Assembly: GCA_900473915.1 (NCBI GenBank)
Contig: UCNG01000011.1
Location: forward strand, 210,544 to 274,543
Source: Hyphomicrobiales bacterium
GTDB taxonomy: Bacteria; Pseudomonadota; Alphaproteobacteria; Rhizobiales; Rhizobiaceae
Length of the DNA stretch: 64,000 nt
Direction: 5' to 3'
The notes under the pieces are model-generated. The model was not told the DNA's origin and made no database searches. It saw nothing but the letters and a program-made list of their open reading frames with translations. How positions within the stretch are numbered: position 1 is the first letter of the stretch; each line of letters starts with the position of its first letter. This document shows positions 37,933 to 46,199 of this stretch, one piece after another. A program made the translations under genes and the position numbers.

Positions 37933-37936
37933 CTTT

Positions 37937-39211
37937 TTAGTGAGCGAGATAGGTTGAGATAATCGGCACATAAGTAACCAGCGCCAGCAGGATAAACAGC
38001 GCCATATACATGCTGAATGCCTGGCGGGTGAAATCTCCCACCCTCACCTTCGCAATATTGCAGACCATCAGCATGACCGTACCGACAGGCGGGGTCAGCG
38101 TGCCAATCGACAGGTTGATGATCACGATGATACCGAAATGTACCGGATCGATGCCCAGCGCCTTCACCGTCGGCATCAGCAGCGGCACGAGAACGATCAT
38201 CAGGGCCGTACCCTCGATCAGCGCCCCGAGGATCAGCAGGATCACGTTGACTGCAAGCAGGAACGCATAAGGATTGCTGGTGAAGGACGAGATCAGCTGC
38301 ATCAGCGACTGGCCAGCCTGTTCAAGCGAGAACACCCATGCGAGCGCTGACGACGCCATGATGACGAGCATGACGGAGGCGGTCGATTTCGCCGTTTCGA
38401 TGAGCGAATCCACCACGTGCGAAATACGCATTTCGCGATAGATCACGAAGCCGATAATCAGAACCAGCGTTACCGCAACCGCACCTGCTTCCGTCGGCGT
38501 GAAGATGTTCATGCGGATGCCGCCGATGATCGCGAACAGCAACAGGACGGCAGGCCATGCCGAGGCAAGCGTCGAGACAACCTCTGCGCCGCTCATCCGC
38601 TTTTCACGGCTTGGCTTGTAACCGCGCTTGACCGACGTCGCATAGGCTGCAACCATCAGGATAATTGCACCCAGAATGCCCGGCAACACACCGGCCATGA
38701 ACATCTTGCCAATGGAAACATCCGCAATCAGACCGTAGATGATGAGCGCGATGCCTGGAGGAATGATCGGCGTGATCAGCGAACCGGCAGCCGTCACCGC
38801 GCAGGAAAATGCCTTGTCATAGCCACGCTTGACCATTTCCGGCACCATCATGCGCGTCAGCATGGCGCTATCGGCCAGATTGGACGCGCTGACGCCGCCC
38901 ATCAGGGTCGAAACCATGATGTTGGTGAGCGCCATGCCGCCGCGCATGCGGCCCACCAGAATTTCCGCGACCTTGATCAGGCGCTCCGCAATCCCGGTAT
39001 GCGACATCACCGTGCCAAGCATGATGAAGAACGGAATGGCGAGCAGCGACGTGTTCTGTGCTGGGCTGATGAAGCGCTGCACGGCAATCGCTATCGGCAT
39101 CTGGTTGAAGAAGGTGAAATAGGTGAAGACCGCAATCAGGATGGCCACGTAAAGGCGCATATTGAGCGCGATCAGCGCCAGCATGATGAGTACGACAGTC
39201 GTCAGGTTCAT
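37937..39211 (-). CDS. TRAP transporter large permease, DctM family
   Basis: The 424-residue inner-membrane protein has about twelve hydrophobic segments and DctM motifs (MGGVSASNLADSAMLTRMMVP; TAAGSLITPIIPPGIALIIYG; TPPVGTVM). It is the last gene of a minus-strand operon for uronate or aldonate use. Its start overlaps the dctQ stop (ATGA). Confidence 0.94.
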   Translation of the reverse strand: MNLTTVVLIMLALIALNMRLYVAILIAVFTYFTFFNQMPIAIAVQRFISPAQNTSLLAIPFFIMLGTVMSHTGIAERLIKVAEILVGRMRGGMALTNIMVSTLMGGVSASNLADSAMLTRMMVPEMVKRGYDKAFSCAVTAAGSLITPIIPPGIALIIYGLIADVSIGKMFMAGVLPGILGAIILMVAAYATSVKRGYKPSREKRMSGAEVVSTLASAWPAVLLLFAIIGGIRMNIFTPTEAGAVAVTLVLIIGFVIYREMRISHVVDSLIETAKSTASVMLVIMASSALAWVFSLEQAGQSLMQLISSFTSNPYAFLLAVNVILLILGALIEGTALMIVLVPLLMPTVKALGIDPVHFGIIVIINLSIGTLTPPVGTVMLMVCNIAKVRVGDFTRQAFSMYMALFILLALVTYVPIISTYLAH

Positions 39212-39678
39212 GCCTTGCCTCCCGCAAATGCGGCGCGCAAGGATTTGAATGCGCCTGCAAACATATAAAGAGCGATAATGACGAAGCCGACGGGAACGGC
39301 GATATCGATCCAGTAATAGGAAACCCGCAGCACGTCCGTCACTTTAAACTGCGCAGCAACCGAAAGCTTGTAACCGGCATAGGAAACGTAAAGCAGGAAC
39401 AGTCCCGACAGGATGGAAACGATAGCGTTGATGACCTCGCGCAGCTTTTCCGAAAACAGGTCCACAAGCATCGGAATGGCAAGATGCTGGTTGCTGCGTT
39501 CTGCGGCGACACTGCCGAGCATCACAATCCAGATCATCAACAGGCCGGCCATTTCCTCGGTCCATTGCAATGGCTGATGCATCCAGTAGCGCATGACAAC
39601 GGCGATGTTGAACATCGCGAGCAGGATGAACAGCGGCACCGCAGCCAGCCATTCGATCAGTTTTTCAAACAGTTTCAT
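39208..39678 (-). CDS. TRAP transporter small permease, DctQ family
   Basis: The roughly 156-residue product has four hydrophobic segments and the DctQ hallmark QWTEEMAGLLMIW. The start is uncertain: ATG 39678 (MKLFEK) suits the family's N terminus, while ATGs at 39693 and 39714 are in frame but lack a convincing ribosome-binding site, and the last lies in a hairpin. Confidence 0.88.
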   Translation of the reverse strand: MKLFEKLIEWLAAVPLFILLAMFNIAVVMRYWMHQPLQWTEEMAGLLMIWIVMLGSVAAERSNQHLAIPMLVDLFSEKLREVINAIVSILSGLFLLYVSYAGYKLSVAAQFKVTDVLRVSYYWIDIAVPVGFVIIALYMFAGAFKSLRAAFAGGKA

Positions 39679-39702
39679 CGGATTGGATTCCATGAGCGAA
39701 CC

Positions 39703-39727
39703 ATGCCGCGGCAAAGCCGCGACATGG
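39703..39727 (-). repeat. Hairpin between TRAP binding protein and DctQ genes
   Basis: CATGCCGCGGC and GCCGCGACATG pair with one mismatch around AAA. There is no T-run. It follows the binding-protein stop and precedes dctQ, a position where such hairpins often protect the upstream messenger. Confidence 0.6.
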
Positions 39728-39747
39728 CGATATCCGAATAGGATGGA

Positions 39748-40722
39748 TCAGTTCAGTTCGGCCTTGATCTTTTCATAAAGACCTGGAGACCATTCCGGGA
39801 ACTGGGTGTAGACCTTTTCAGCAAGAGCCTTGAAAGGAGCGCGGTCGACATCAATGACCTCGACACCGGCTTCCTTCATCTTTTCGATCATTTCATTGTC
39901 TTTTTCGATCGTCAGCTTCTGGCTGTAGAGACCCGCGTCATAAGCGGACTCGTGGATCATCTTGAGTTGATCTTCAGGCAGCGTGGAGAAGAATGCTTCG
40001 CCTCCAACGATGAGAGCCACGTTGGTCAGATAGCCGACCTTGCTCAGATATTTGGCTTCTTCCTGGAACTTCTGGCCGTAGAGAACCGAAATCGGGTTTT
40101 CGACGCCATCGATCACGCCCTGCGCCAGCGCCGGGAAGGTTTCGCCGAGCGGCATCGGGGTCGGCGTAGCGCCCATGGCCTCGAAGGTCTTGATCTGCAT
40201 GACATTGTTCGGCACGCGGATCTTCATGCCCTTCAGGTCTTCGGGGGTGCGGATCGGCTTCTTGGAAATAATCTGGCGAATGCCGTAAAGATAGTTCGGC
40301 ATTACGATGTGAATGCCCTTCTTCTTCAGCTCTTCGCTCTTCTCCTTGAACCAGGGACCGTCATAGACCTTGAAAAGCTGTGCCGGATCGTCGGTCAGGA
40401 ACGGGCCGTAGAGAACGCCGAGGTCCGGATCATATTCGGCCAGAAAGCCAACGTCGGAAATGGTTACGACATTGAGGCCCATCATGGCCTGTTCGGTCAC
40501 GTCCTTCTTGGAGCCGAGCTGCGAGCTTGGATAAAGTTCGAGCGTGATCTCGCCGTTGCTGCGCTTGGCAAGGTCATCTTTCCAGTAATGCATTACTTCA
40601 TCGAAAGGCTCGCCGGGGTTGTTTTCATAGGCAACCTTGATCGACACATTGGCAGCATATGCAGCCATGCTTCCTGCCAGCAGCATGCTGGCGGCGATCA
40701 TGCCGGTAACGAGTTTCTTCAT
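39748..40722 (-). CDS. TRAP transporter substrate-binding protein, DctP family
   Basis: The 324-residue product has a Sec signal peptide (cleavage near AAYA) and the DctP fold (EVMHYWKDDLAKRSNGEITLELYPSSQLG; GMKIRVPNN; GVIDGVENPISVL). ATG 40722 has GGAGGACAAC upstream. Solute binders of this group often take sugar acids, and the uronate-type enzymes in the same operon fit that. Confidence 0.93.
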   Translation of the reverse strand: MKKLVTGMIAASMLLAGSMAAYAANVSIKVAYENNPGEPFDEVMHYWKDDLAKRSNGEITLELYPSSQLGSKKDVTEQAMMGLNVVTISDVGFLAEYDPDLGVLYGPFLTDDPAQLFKVYDGPWFKEKSEELKKKGIHIVMPNYLYGIRQIISKKPIRTPEDLKGMKIRVPNNVMQIKTFEAMGATPTPMPLGETFPALAQGVIDGVENPISVLYGQKFQEEAKYLSKVGYLTNVALIVGGEAFFSTLPEDQLKMIHESAYDAGLYSQKLTIEKDNEMIEKMKEAGVEVIDVDRAPFKALAEKVYTQFPEWSPGLYEKIKAELN

Positions 40723-40823
40723 GTTGTCCTCCCGTATAGGGTCATTACACAATTGGCCTTGTGGCCGGTTTCCTCCACTAGCGCGCCATGCCCTCTTTCA
40801 GGCACGGCGCATTTGCTTCGATT

Positions 40824-41840
40824 TCAGTCGCGTTCGATGATGATCTTCAAAACATTGCGGTCGCCATCCCAATAGGGAAGCGCTGCTTCAGCTTCATCGA
40901 ACGGAAACACCTTGGAGATCAGCTTGTCGGCACCCGCCCCGAGCTTTTCCAGATGCGTTATGACGGCCTCAAAATCCGAGAGCGTCGCATTGCGCGATCC
41001 CATGATGTCGAGTTCCTTCAGGTTGAAGAACTGGGTCTGATAGGTAACGGGCGCCTTGGAATAGCCGACATACACTACCCGGCCTGCAAAACCGGCCATG
41101 TCGACAGCCTGCGTGAAGGTGATCGGCAGGCCGACCGCTTCAAAAGCAACATCCACCCCGTCATCGTTGGTCAATTCCTGCACCTTGGCGACAACATCCT
41201 CACCGCCCGGCAGCGCGTGTGTTGCGCCGAACTGCAGCGCCAGCTCACGCTTCTCGGCGCTAGGATCGATGGCGATGACCTTGGCGCCGCGCGCGACTGC
41301 ACCGAGCAGCACGCCCATGCCGATCATGCCGCAACCGAGAACAGCGACCGTATCGCCCGCCTGAACGCGTCCGCGCTCGACAGCATGAAAGCCAACCGAA
41401 AGCGGCTCGACCAGCGCCAGATGACGCGGCTCCAGCGTATCGTTGAGGATCAGCTTCTCGGCAGGCAGCACGATCTGGTCGGCCAGACCGCCATTTTGCT
41501 GCACGCCGAGCGTTTTGTTATAACGGCATGCATTGAGCCGCCCCTTGCGGCAGGATGAACATTCGCCGCAATTCGTATAGGGTAGCACGATGACCCGCTT
41601 GCCCTTGGCGTAGGCAGCGCCGACGCCTTCTCCGGCTTCCATGATCTCGCCGCCGATTTCATGTCCCGGTATGCGAGGCAGCTGGACCAGAGGGTTAAGC
41701 CCCTTGAAGGTGTTCAGGTCGCTGCCGCAGAGCCCCACATGGCGCACGCGCACGCGGACATGACCAGCCAGCAAAGGCGCTTCGTCGATTTCTGCAAAAC
41801 GGGTGACGTTTTCGCTCTCGATACGCAGAGCTTTGACCAT
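40824..41840 (-). CDS. Zinc-dependent MDR alcohol/polyol dehydrogenase (galactonate-5-dehydrogenase-like)
   Basis: The 338-residue product has the catalytic zinc site (GLCGSD, PGHE) and the four-cysteine structural zinc loop (CGECSSCRKGRLNAC), then the NAD motif GCGMIGMG. In this operon it may oxidise an aldonate: L-galactonate to tagaturonate by LgoD-type chemistry would feed the UxaB/UxaA-like enzymes encoded alongside. This assignment rests on context. Confidence 0.88.
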   Translation of the reverse strand: MVKALRIESENVTRFAEIDEAPLLAGHVRVRVRHVGLCGSDLNTFKGLNPLVQLPRIPGHEIGGEIMEAGEGVGAAYAKGKRVIVLPYTNCGECSSCRKGRLNACRYNKTLGVQQNGGLADQIVLPAEKLILNDTLEPRHLALVEPLSVGFHAVERGRVQAGDTVAVLGCGMIGMGVLLGAVARGAKVIAIDPSAEKRELALQFGATHALPGGEDVVAKVQELTNDDGVDVAFEAVGLPITFTQAVDMAGFAGRVVYVGYSKAPVTYQTQFFNLKELDIMGSRNATLSDFEAVITHLEKLGAGADKLISKVFPFDEAEAALPYWDGDRNVLKIIIERD

Positions 41841-41876
41841 CGAATTATTCCTGTCAGTCGTCGTTGAAGAAAGGGA

Positions 41877-43421
41877 TCAGGTTACGGCGCCGACCTGCCA
41901 CGGCACGAATTCGTTGTCGCCATAGTCGTAGACTTCGCTCAACGTCTTCTCGCCGGATGCGACCGCGATGATATGTTCGAAGATGCGCGTGCCCGACTGT
42001 TCGATGGTCTCGTCGCCGGTGACGATGCCGCCGCAATTGATGTCCATGTCTTCCTTCATGTGCTCATACATTTCGGAATTCGTGGCGATCTTGATGCAGG
42101 GGGAAGGCTTGAAGCCGGAAACCGACCCGCGACCCGTGGTGAAGCAGATCACATTGCAGCCACCGGCCACCTGCCCGGTCACCGCAACGGGGTCATAACC
42201 GGGTGTGTCCATGAAGACGAAACCTGGTTCGGTAATGGTTTCAGCAAACTCGTAGACCGCCTTGAGTGGCATGGAGCCACCCTTGGCGACCGCGCCGAGC
42301 GACTTTTCCAGAATGGTGGTGAGCCCGCCAAGCTTGTTGCCGTGCGACGGGTTGTTGTTGAGTTCGTCGCCATTGCGCGCCGTGTAGTCACGCCACCAGT
42401 CGATACGCTGCAACAGCTTCTCCGCTACCGCAGGCGTTACTGCGCGGCGCGTCAGAAGATGTTCGGCACCGTAGATTTCCGGCGTCTCCGACAGGACGGT
42501 CGTGCCGCCATTGCGCACGATAAGGTCCGAAGCATAGCCCAATGCCGGATTGGCGGAGATGCCGGAATAACCGTCCGAGCCGCCGCATTCCAGCGCCACT
42601 TTCAGCTTCGACAGGGGCTGTTTGGTGCGGACCGCCGAATTGACCAGCGGCAGCATGTCCTTGATCTCGGCAATCGCATGATCGATGGTCTTGCGCGTGC
42701 CGCCATGCTGCTGGATCGTCATGGTGCGCAGGCGCGAGCCTTCTTCCATGCGATAATGTTCGAGAATTGGTGCAATCTGGTTGGTTTCGCAGCCAAGCCC
42801 GATCAACAATATGCCGCCGAAATTCGGGTGCTTGGCATAGCCCTGAATGGTGCGGGTCAAAAGGCGATAGCCTTCCGACTTGGTGTTGAGCGCGCAGCCG
42901 CTGCCATGCGTCAGCGCCACGACGCCATCGACATTATCGAAACCGTCGAGACCGCCCATCCGGTTGAAATAATCGGCAATGTAACGCGACACCGTTGCCG
43001 AGCAATTGACCGACGAAATCACGCCGATGAAATTGCGTGTGCCGACGCCGCCAGCGCCCCGGTCGAAGCCCATGAAATGACGGCGCTCCGCCTCCGGCAG
43101 CATGCCGCGTTCTTCAATGTCGATGGAGAACTGGTGCTCGTGTTCGGAAGGCAGCATGGCGAGGTTCTGCAGATGCACATGCTCGCCCTGCGCGATGTCC
43201 TTCGTCGCAACGCCGATCACCTGCCCGTATTTCAGGACTTCCCTACCCTCTGGAATGTCGCGAACGGCAACCTTGTGGCCGCGCCCGATCAATTCCCGGG
43301 CATTGATCCCGTCAAGTCCGATTGGATCGCCCGCGCGAACCGAAACGCGCGCCACCGCAACATCGTCGGACGGATGCAGCAAAATTACCGGCGCAACCGT
43401 TTTAGCAACGGAATCATTCAT
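41877..43421 (-). CDS. uxaA: Altronate dehydratase-family protein (UxaA/GarD)
   Basis: The 514-residue product has an N-terminal SAF domain (about 1-100) and the long UxaA/GarD domain (GFDRGAGGVGTRNFIGVISSV, LTHGSGCALNT, ECGGSDGYSGISANPALG). UxaA dehydrates D-altronate to 2-keto-3-deoxygluconate; GarD relatives act on galactarate. The neighbouring tagaturonate-reductase-like gene favours altronate. It lies between the zinc dehydrogenase and GntR genes on the same strand. Confidence 0.9.
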   Translation of the reverse strand: MNDSVAKTVAPVILLHPSDDVAVARVSVRAGDPIGLDGINARELIGRGHKVAVRDIPEGREVLKYGQVIGVATKDIAQGEHVHLQNLAMLPSEHEHQFSIDIEERGMLPEAERRHFMGFDRGAGGVGTRNFIGVISSVNCSATVSRYIADYFNRMGGLDGFDNVDGVVALTHGSGCALNTKSEGYRLLTRTIQGYAKHPNFGGILLIGLGCETNQIAPILEHYRMEEGSRLRTMTIQQHGGTRKTIDHAIAEIKDMLPLVNSAVRTKQPLSKLKVALECGGSDGYSGISANPALGYASDLIVRNGGTTVLSETPEIYGAEHLLTRRAVTPAVAEKLLQRIDWWRDYTARNGDELNNNPSHGNKLGGLTTILEKSLGAVAKGGSMPLKAVYEFAETITEPGFVFMDTPGYDPVAVTGQVAGGCNVICFTTGRGSVSGFKPSPCIKIATNSEMYEHMKEDMDINCGGIVTGDETIEQSGTRIFEHIIAVASGEKTLSEVYDYGDNEFVPWQVGAVT

Positions 43422-43455
43422 GTGTCTGACCTCACTCCCAAATCGCCCCGGCTAA

Positions 43456-44163
43456 TCACTCGCTGGGTTCATTATCCATCCAACGCTGTTTGGACCGGTC
43501 CAGATGCGTTCGCATGGCTGCCTGCGCCTGAAGCGGATCTCTTGCCTCCAGGGCTGCATAGATGGCTTCGTGCTCAGCCAGAGCCAGAGCCCATGTATCA
43601 TTATCCTCGAAGCGTGTTCTGATATGCGACGTCAGCGGACTATGCCGCTCGTCGAAAAGGTCGCGCACGATGCGCGCCAAAACGGAATTGCCCGATTGCT
43701 CGGCGATGAGCAGATGAAACTGCCTGTCGAGTTCAATCGCCTTGCGCCCGGCATCGACATTCACCTTCATCGCGTCAATCGTTGCACGCAATTCAGCCAG
43801 TCTTTCAGGCGTCATGCGCGCGCAGGCCGTGACAACCACGCTGCCCTCCACCATTTCGCGTGCCTGCATGATTTCAAGCGGGCTCTCGCCGATAGAAGCT
43901 CCATGGGAAAGTGAACGCTTTTCCGACTCCGCCGTGACATAAATGCCGGAACCCATACGGATTTCGACATTGCCGGCGATTTCCAGTGCAATCAGCGCCT
44001 CGCGCAGCGAAGGTCGCGACACACCGAGCTGCTGTGCCAGCTCGCGCTCAGCCGGCAGCCTGCTGCCAGCAGGAAACTGGCCATCCTGGATGAGATTTCT
44101 CACCCGATCCGCAATCTGCTGATAAAGCCTGCGCGGTTCCGCGGTTGCCGTAAAGTCGCTCAT
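43456..44163 (-). CDS. GntR-family regulator, FadR subgroup
   Basis: The 235-residue product has an N-terminal winged helix (LAQQLGVSRPSLREALIALE, about residues 46-65) and an all-helical FCD ligand domain with the histidine/aspartate pattern of metal-bound sugar-acid sensors. It is the first gene of the minus-strand operon and faces the uxaB-like gene. It is likely to repress both until a uronate or aldonate binds. Confidence 0.92.
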   Translation of the reverse strand: MSDFTATAEPRRLYQQIADRVRNLIQDGQFPAGSRLPAERELAQQLGVSRPSLREALIALEIAGNVEIRMGSGIYVTAESEKRSLSHGASIGESPLEIMQAREMVEGSVVVTACARMTPERLAELRATIDAMKVNVDAGRKAIELDRQFHLLIAEQSGNSVLARIVRDLFDERHSPLTSHIRTRFEDNDTWALALAEHEAIYAALEARDPLQAQAAMRTHLDRSKQRWMDNEPSE

Positions 44164-44190
44164 GGTGCTCCCAATTCACCTCTCCTCGAA

Positions 44191-44203
44191 TTGGCCTTAC
44201 CAT
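44191..44203. promoter_or_regulatory. Candidate GntR operator, box 1
   Basis: TTGGCCTTACCAT is a TGG-five-base-CCA dyad 28 bases ahead of the GntR start. Box 2 at 44310 has the same structure. GntR/FadR proteins commonly bind short TGG...CCA dyads of this spacing. Binding is inferred. Confidence 0.45.
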
Positions 44204-44309
44204 ATTTCCAAGCGGAATGAAGCGCAATATGCTTAAAAACCCGATGAATTGCGGCAAATCGCACATTTCCACATCTGCTATCGGATCGTTTGGCTGATAA
44301 ATCTGCCCA

Positions 44310-44322
44310 CTGGCTTGACCAA
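44310..44322. promoter_or_regulatory. Candidate GntR operator, box 2
   Basis: CTGGCTTGACCAA repeats the TGGC-TT-ACCA pattern of box 1 on the other side of the divergent intergenic region, about 50 bases ahead of the uxaB-like start. TTGACC within it could also serve as a -35 element. Confidence 0.45.
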
Positions 44323-44370
44323 TTTGCCGCGCATCGCTTAGTTAAAACCACTGATTTATGGGAGAAGGTC

Positions 44371-45492
44371 ATGCACGAAAAGCCAGCGATCCTGCAGTTC
44401 GGCACCAGTCGTTTTCTGTTGGCTCATGCCGATTTCTTTGTTTCGGAAGCGCTTGCCTATGGCAAAGCCATCGGGACAATCGCCGTCGTGCAGACGACTT
44501 CCAACCCGCAGAGCAGCCAGCGGATCGCGGCTTTGAACGAAAACCGCAGCTATCCCGTGTTGATCCGCGGACTGGTCGACGGCAAGCCGTCGGAGACGGA
44601 ATATCAGGCGAAGGGCGTCAGCGCTGCCTACTCTGCGCATCACGACTGGGCTGCGATTCTCGACCTTGGCGCCAGCGTCGATGTGATCCTCTCCAACACC
44701 GGCGACAAGGGTTTTGAGCTCGACAGAAGCGATGACAGCTCGCTTCTCGCCAATCCGGAAGCTTTGCCGAAAAGCTTTCCAGCCAAGCTGCTGGTGCTGC
44801 TGCACCATCGCTGGCAGCACAATCCCGATGCGCCGCTGTCGGTATTTCCCTGCGAACTGATCTCGCGCAATGGCGACAAGCTTCGTGCGATCCTTGTAAA
44901 TCTGGCTCAGGACTGGAAGCTGCCGGACAGTTTCGTGCAGTGGCTCGAAACTCGCTGCATCTTCGCCAACAGCCTGGTCGACCGCATCGTTTCCGAACCC
45001 ATCGAGCCCATCGGCGCCGTCGCCGAACCCTATGCGCTCTGGGCCATCGAGAAAGCAGACGGGCTGACACTCCCTTGTGAACACAAGGATATCGTCGTCA
45101 CCGATGATCTGGCGCGCTATGAGCAGCTGAAACTCTACCTGCTCAACCTTGGCCATACATTCATTGCGGAACAATGGCTGAAGAGCGGCCGTCCGAAAGA
45201 CGAGATCGTTCTGGAAGCCATGCAGGACGAGACGATCAGGAGCGAACTGGAAGCGGTCTGGCGTGACGAGGTCCTGCCGGTATTTGCTGCGGATGGTCTT
45301 GGCGAACAGGCCGAAGCTTACGTGGCTTCAGTACGGGAACGGTTTCTCAACCCCTTCCTCAAGCACCGCATCGCAGACATTGCTTCCAACCATGAGGAAA
45401 AGAAGCAGCGACGCTTCGCACCAGTCATCGCCCGCGCGTCGGAAATGGGCCTCAATCTCGAACAGCGCCGCCTGAAGACGGCTGTCGGCTGA
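44371..45492 (+). CDS. uxaB: Tagaturonate/fructuronate reductase-like, mannitol dehydrogenase family
   Basis: The 373-residue product belongs to the polyol-specific long-chain dehydrogenases (LQFGTSRFLLAHADFF at the N terminus, ILSNTGDKGFEL, NSLVDRIVSEP). UxaB reduces tagaturonate to altronate with NADH, the step before UxaA. ATG 44371 has GGAGAAGG upstream; a start at 44290 is less likely. No uronate isomerase gene (uxaC) is in the window. The last 41 bases overlap the response-regulator gene on the other strand. Confidence 0.85.
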   Translation: MHEKPAILQFGTSRFLLAHADFFVSEALAYGKAIGTIAVVQTTSNPQSSQRIAALNENRSYPVLIRGLVDGKPSETEYQAKGVSAAYSAHHDWAAILDLGASVDVILSNTGDKGFELDRSDDSSLLANPEALPKSFPAKLLVLLHHRWQHNPDAPLSVFPCELISRNGDKLRAILVNLAQDWKLPDSFVQWLETRCIFANSLVDRIVSEPIEPIGAVAEPYALWAIEKADGLTLPCEHKDIVVTDDLARYEQLKLYLLNLGHTFIAEQWLKSGRPKDEIVLEAMQDETIRSELEAVWRDEVLPVFAADGLGEQAEAYVASVRERFLNPFLKHRIADIASNHEEKKQRRFAPVIARASEMGLNLEQRRLKTAVG

Positions 45493-46198
45493 TCCAGTCA
45501 TTGAGCTCGATTTCGGCGCGCTCAAGCGCGCTGTAGTTCAAAAGCTTGCGTAGAAGTGCCACTGTGACCGCACGGGCCCTGAGATTGAAACGTCCTTCGT
45601 CGGGTTCACCCTTCTCCTGGTAGACGCCAAGTTTTTCATAGAGTTGCTGCAATCTGTTCTGAACGCTTCTGAGCGACAGATTGCGGCGGCGGGCAATAAC
45701 GCGATCCGTCAGGCCCAACGCTATATCGACCAGAATTTCATATTCGCTTTCGCTGAAACCACTGGCATGGCCAAGGCTCTTTTGCTGCAGGCCGCGCACC
45801 TCGCGGTCGATAACGCATTGTGCCTCGACGAAGATGCTGCGCAATGCCAGCCGCAGCTTGTCGTCGGATGCCGATTTCAGCACATAGCCGTAAGCTGCCC
45901 CTTCCGGCACAATGCGCGACACGCCGCGCACATAGGCTTCATCGGCATAGTTCGACCAGAACAGAATGCGCGTTTCAGGATTTTCCTTCCAGATCGTTCG
46001 CGCCGCTTCGATGCCGTTGCGTCCGTTCATCTGCAAATCCATGACGATATGCGCTGCCCTGTGCTGGCGCGCCAGTTTCTCGCCGGCGGACCCGTTTTCG
46101 GCTTCCAGCACGTCGCTGCATTCGGGCAATGCCGCCCGCACGGCCTCGCCAAGATAGGCGCGGTGCAACGGATCATCTTCCACGATCAGAACATGCAT
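45452..46198 (-). CDS. Two-component response regulator, NarL/LuxR type
   Basis: The 248-residue product has a receiver domain with acceptor D54 (HIVMDLQMNG), the acidic pair near residue 8 and the late lysine (YVLK), then a LuxR-type helix-turn-helix (LTDRVIARRRNLSLRSVQNRL, about 170-195) and a longer than usual C-terminal tail. ATG 46198 has GGAGG upstream. It follows the kinase gene almost immediately and is the likely activator of the sugar ABC operon across the intergenic region. Confidence 0.92.
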   Translation of the reverse strand: MHVLIVEDDPLHRAYLGEAVRAALPECSDVLEAENGSAGEKLARQHRAAHIVMDLQMNGRNGIEAARTIWKENPETRILFWSNYADEAYVRGVSRIVPEGAAYGYVLKSASDDKLRLALRSIFVEAQCVIDREVRGLQQKSLGHASGFSESEYEILVDIALGLTDRVIARRRNLSLRSVQNRLQQLYEKLGVYQEKGEPDEGRFNLRARAVTVALLRKLLNYSALERAEIELNDWISRQPSSGGAVRD

Positions 46199-46199
46199 T

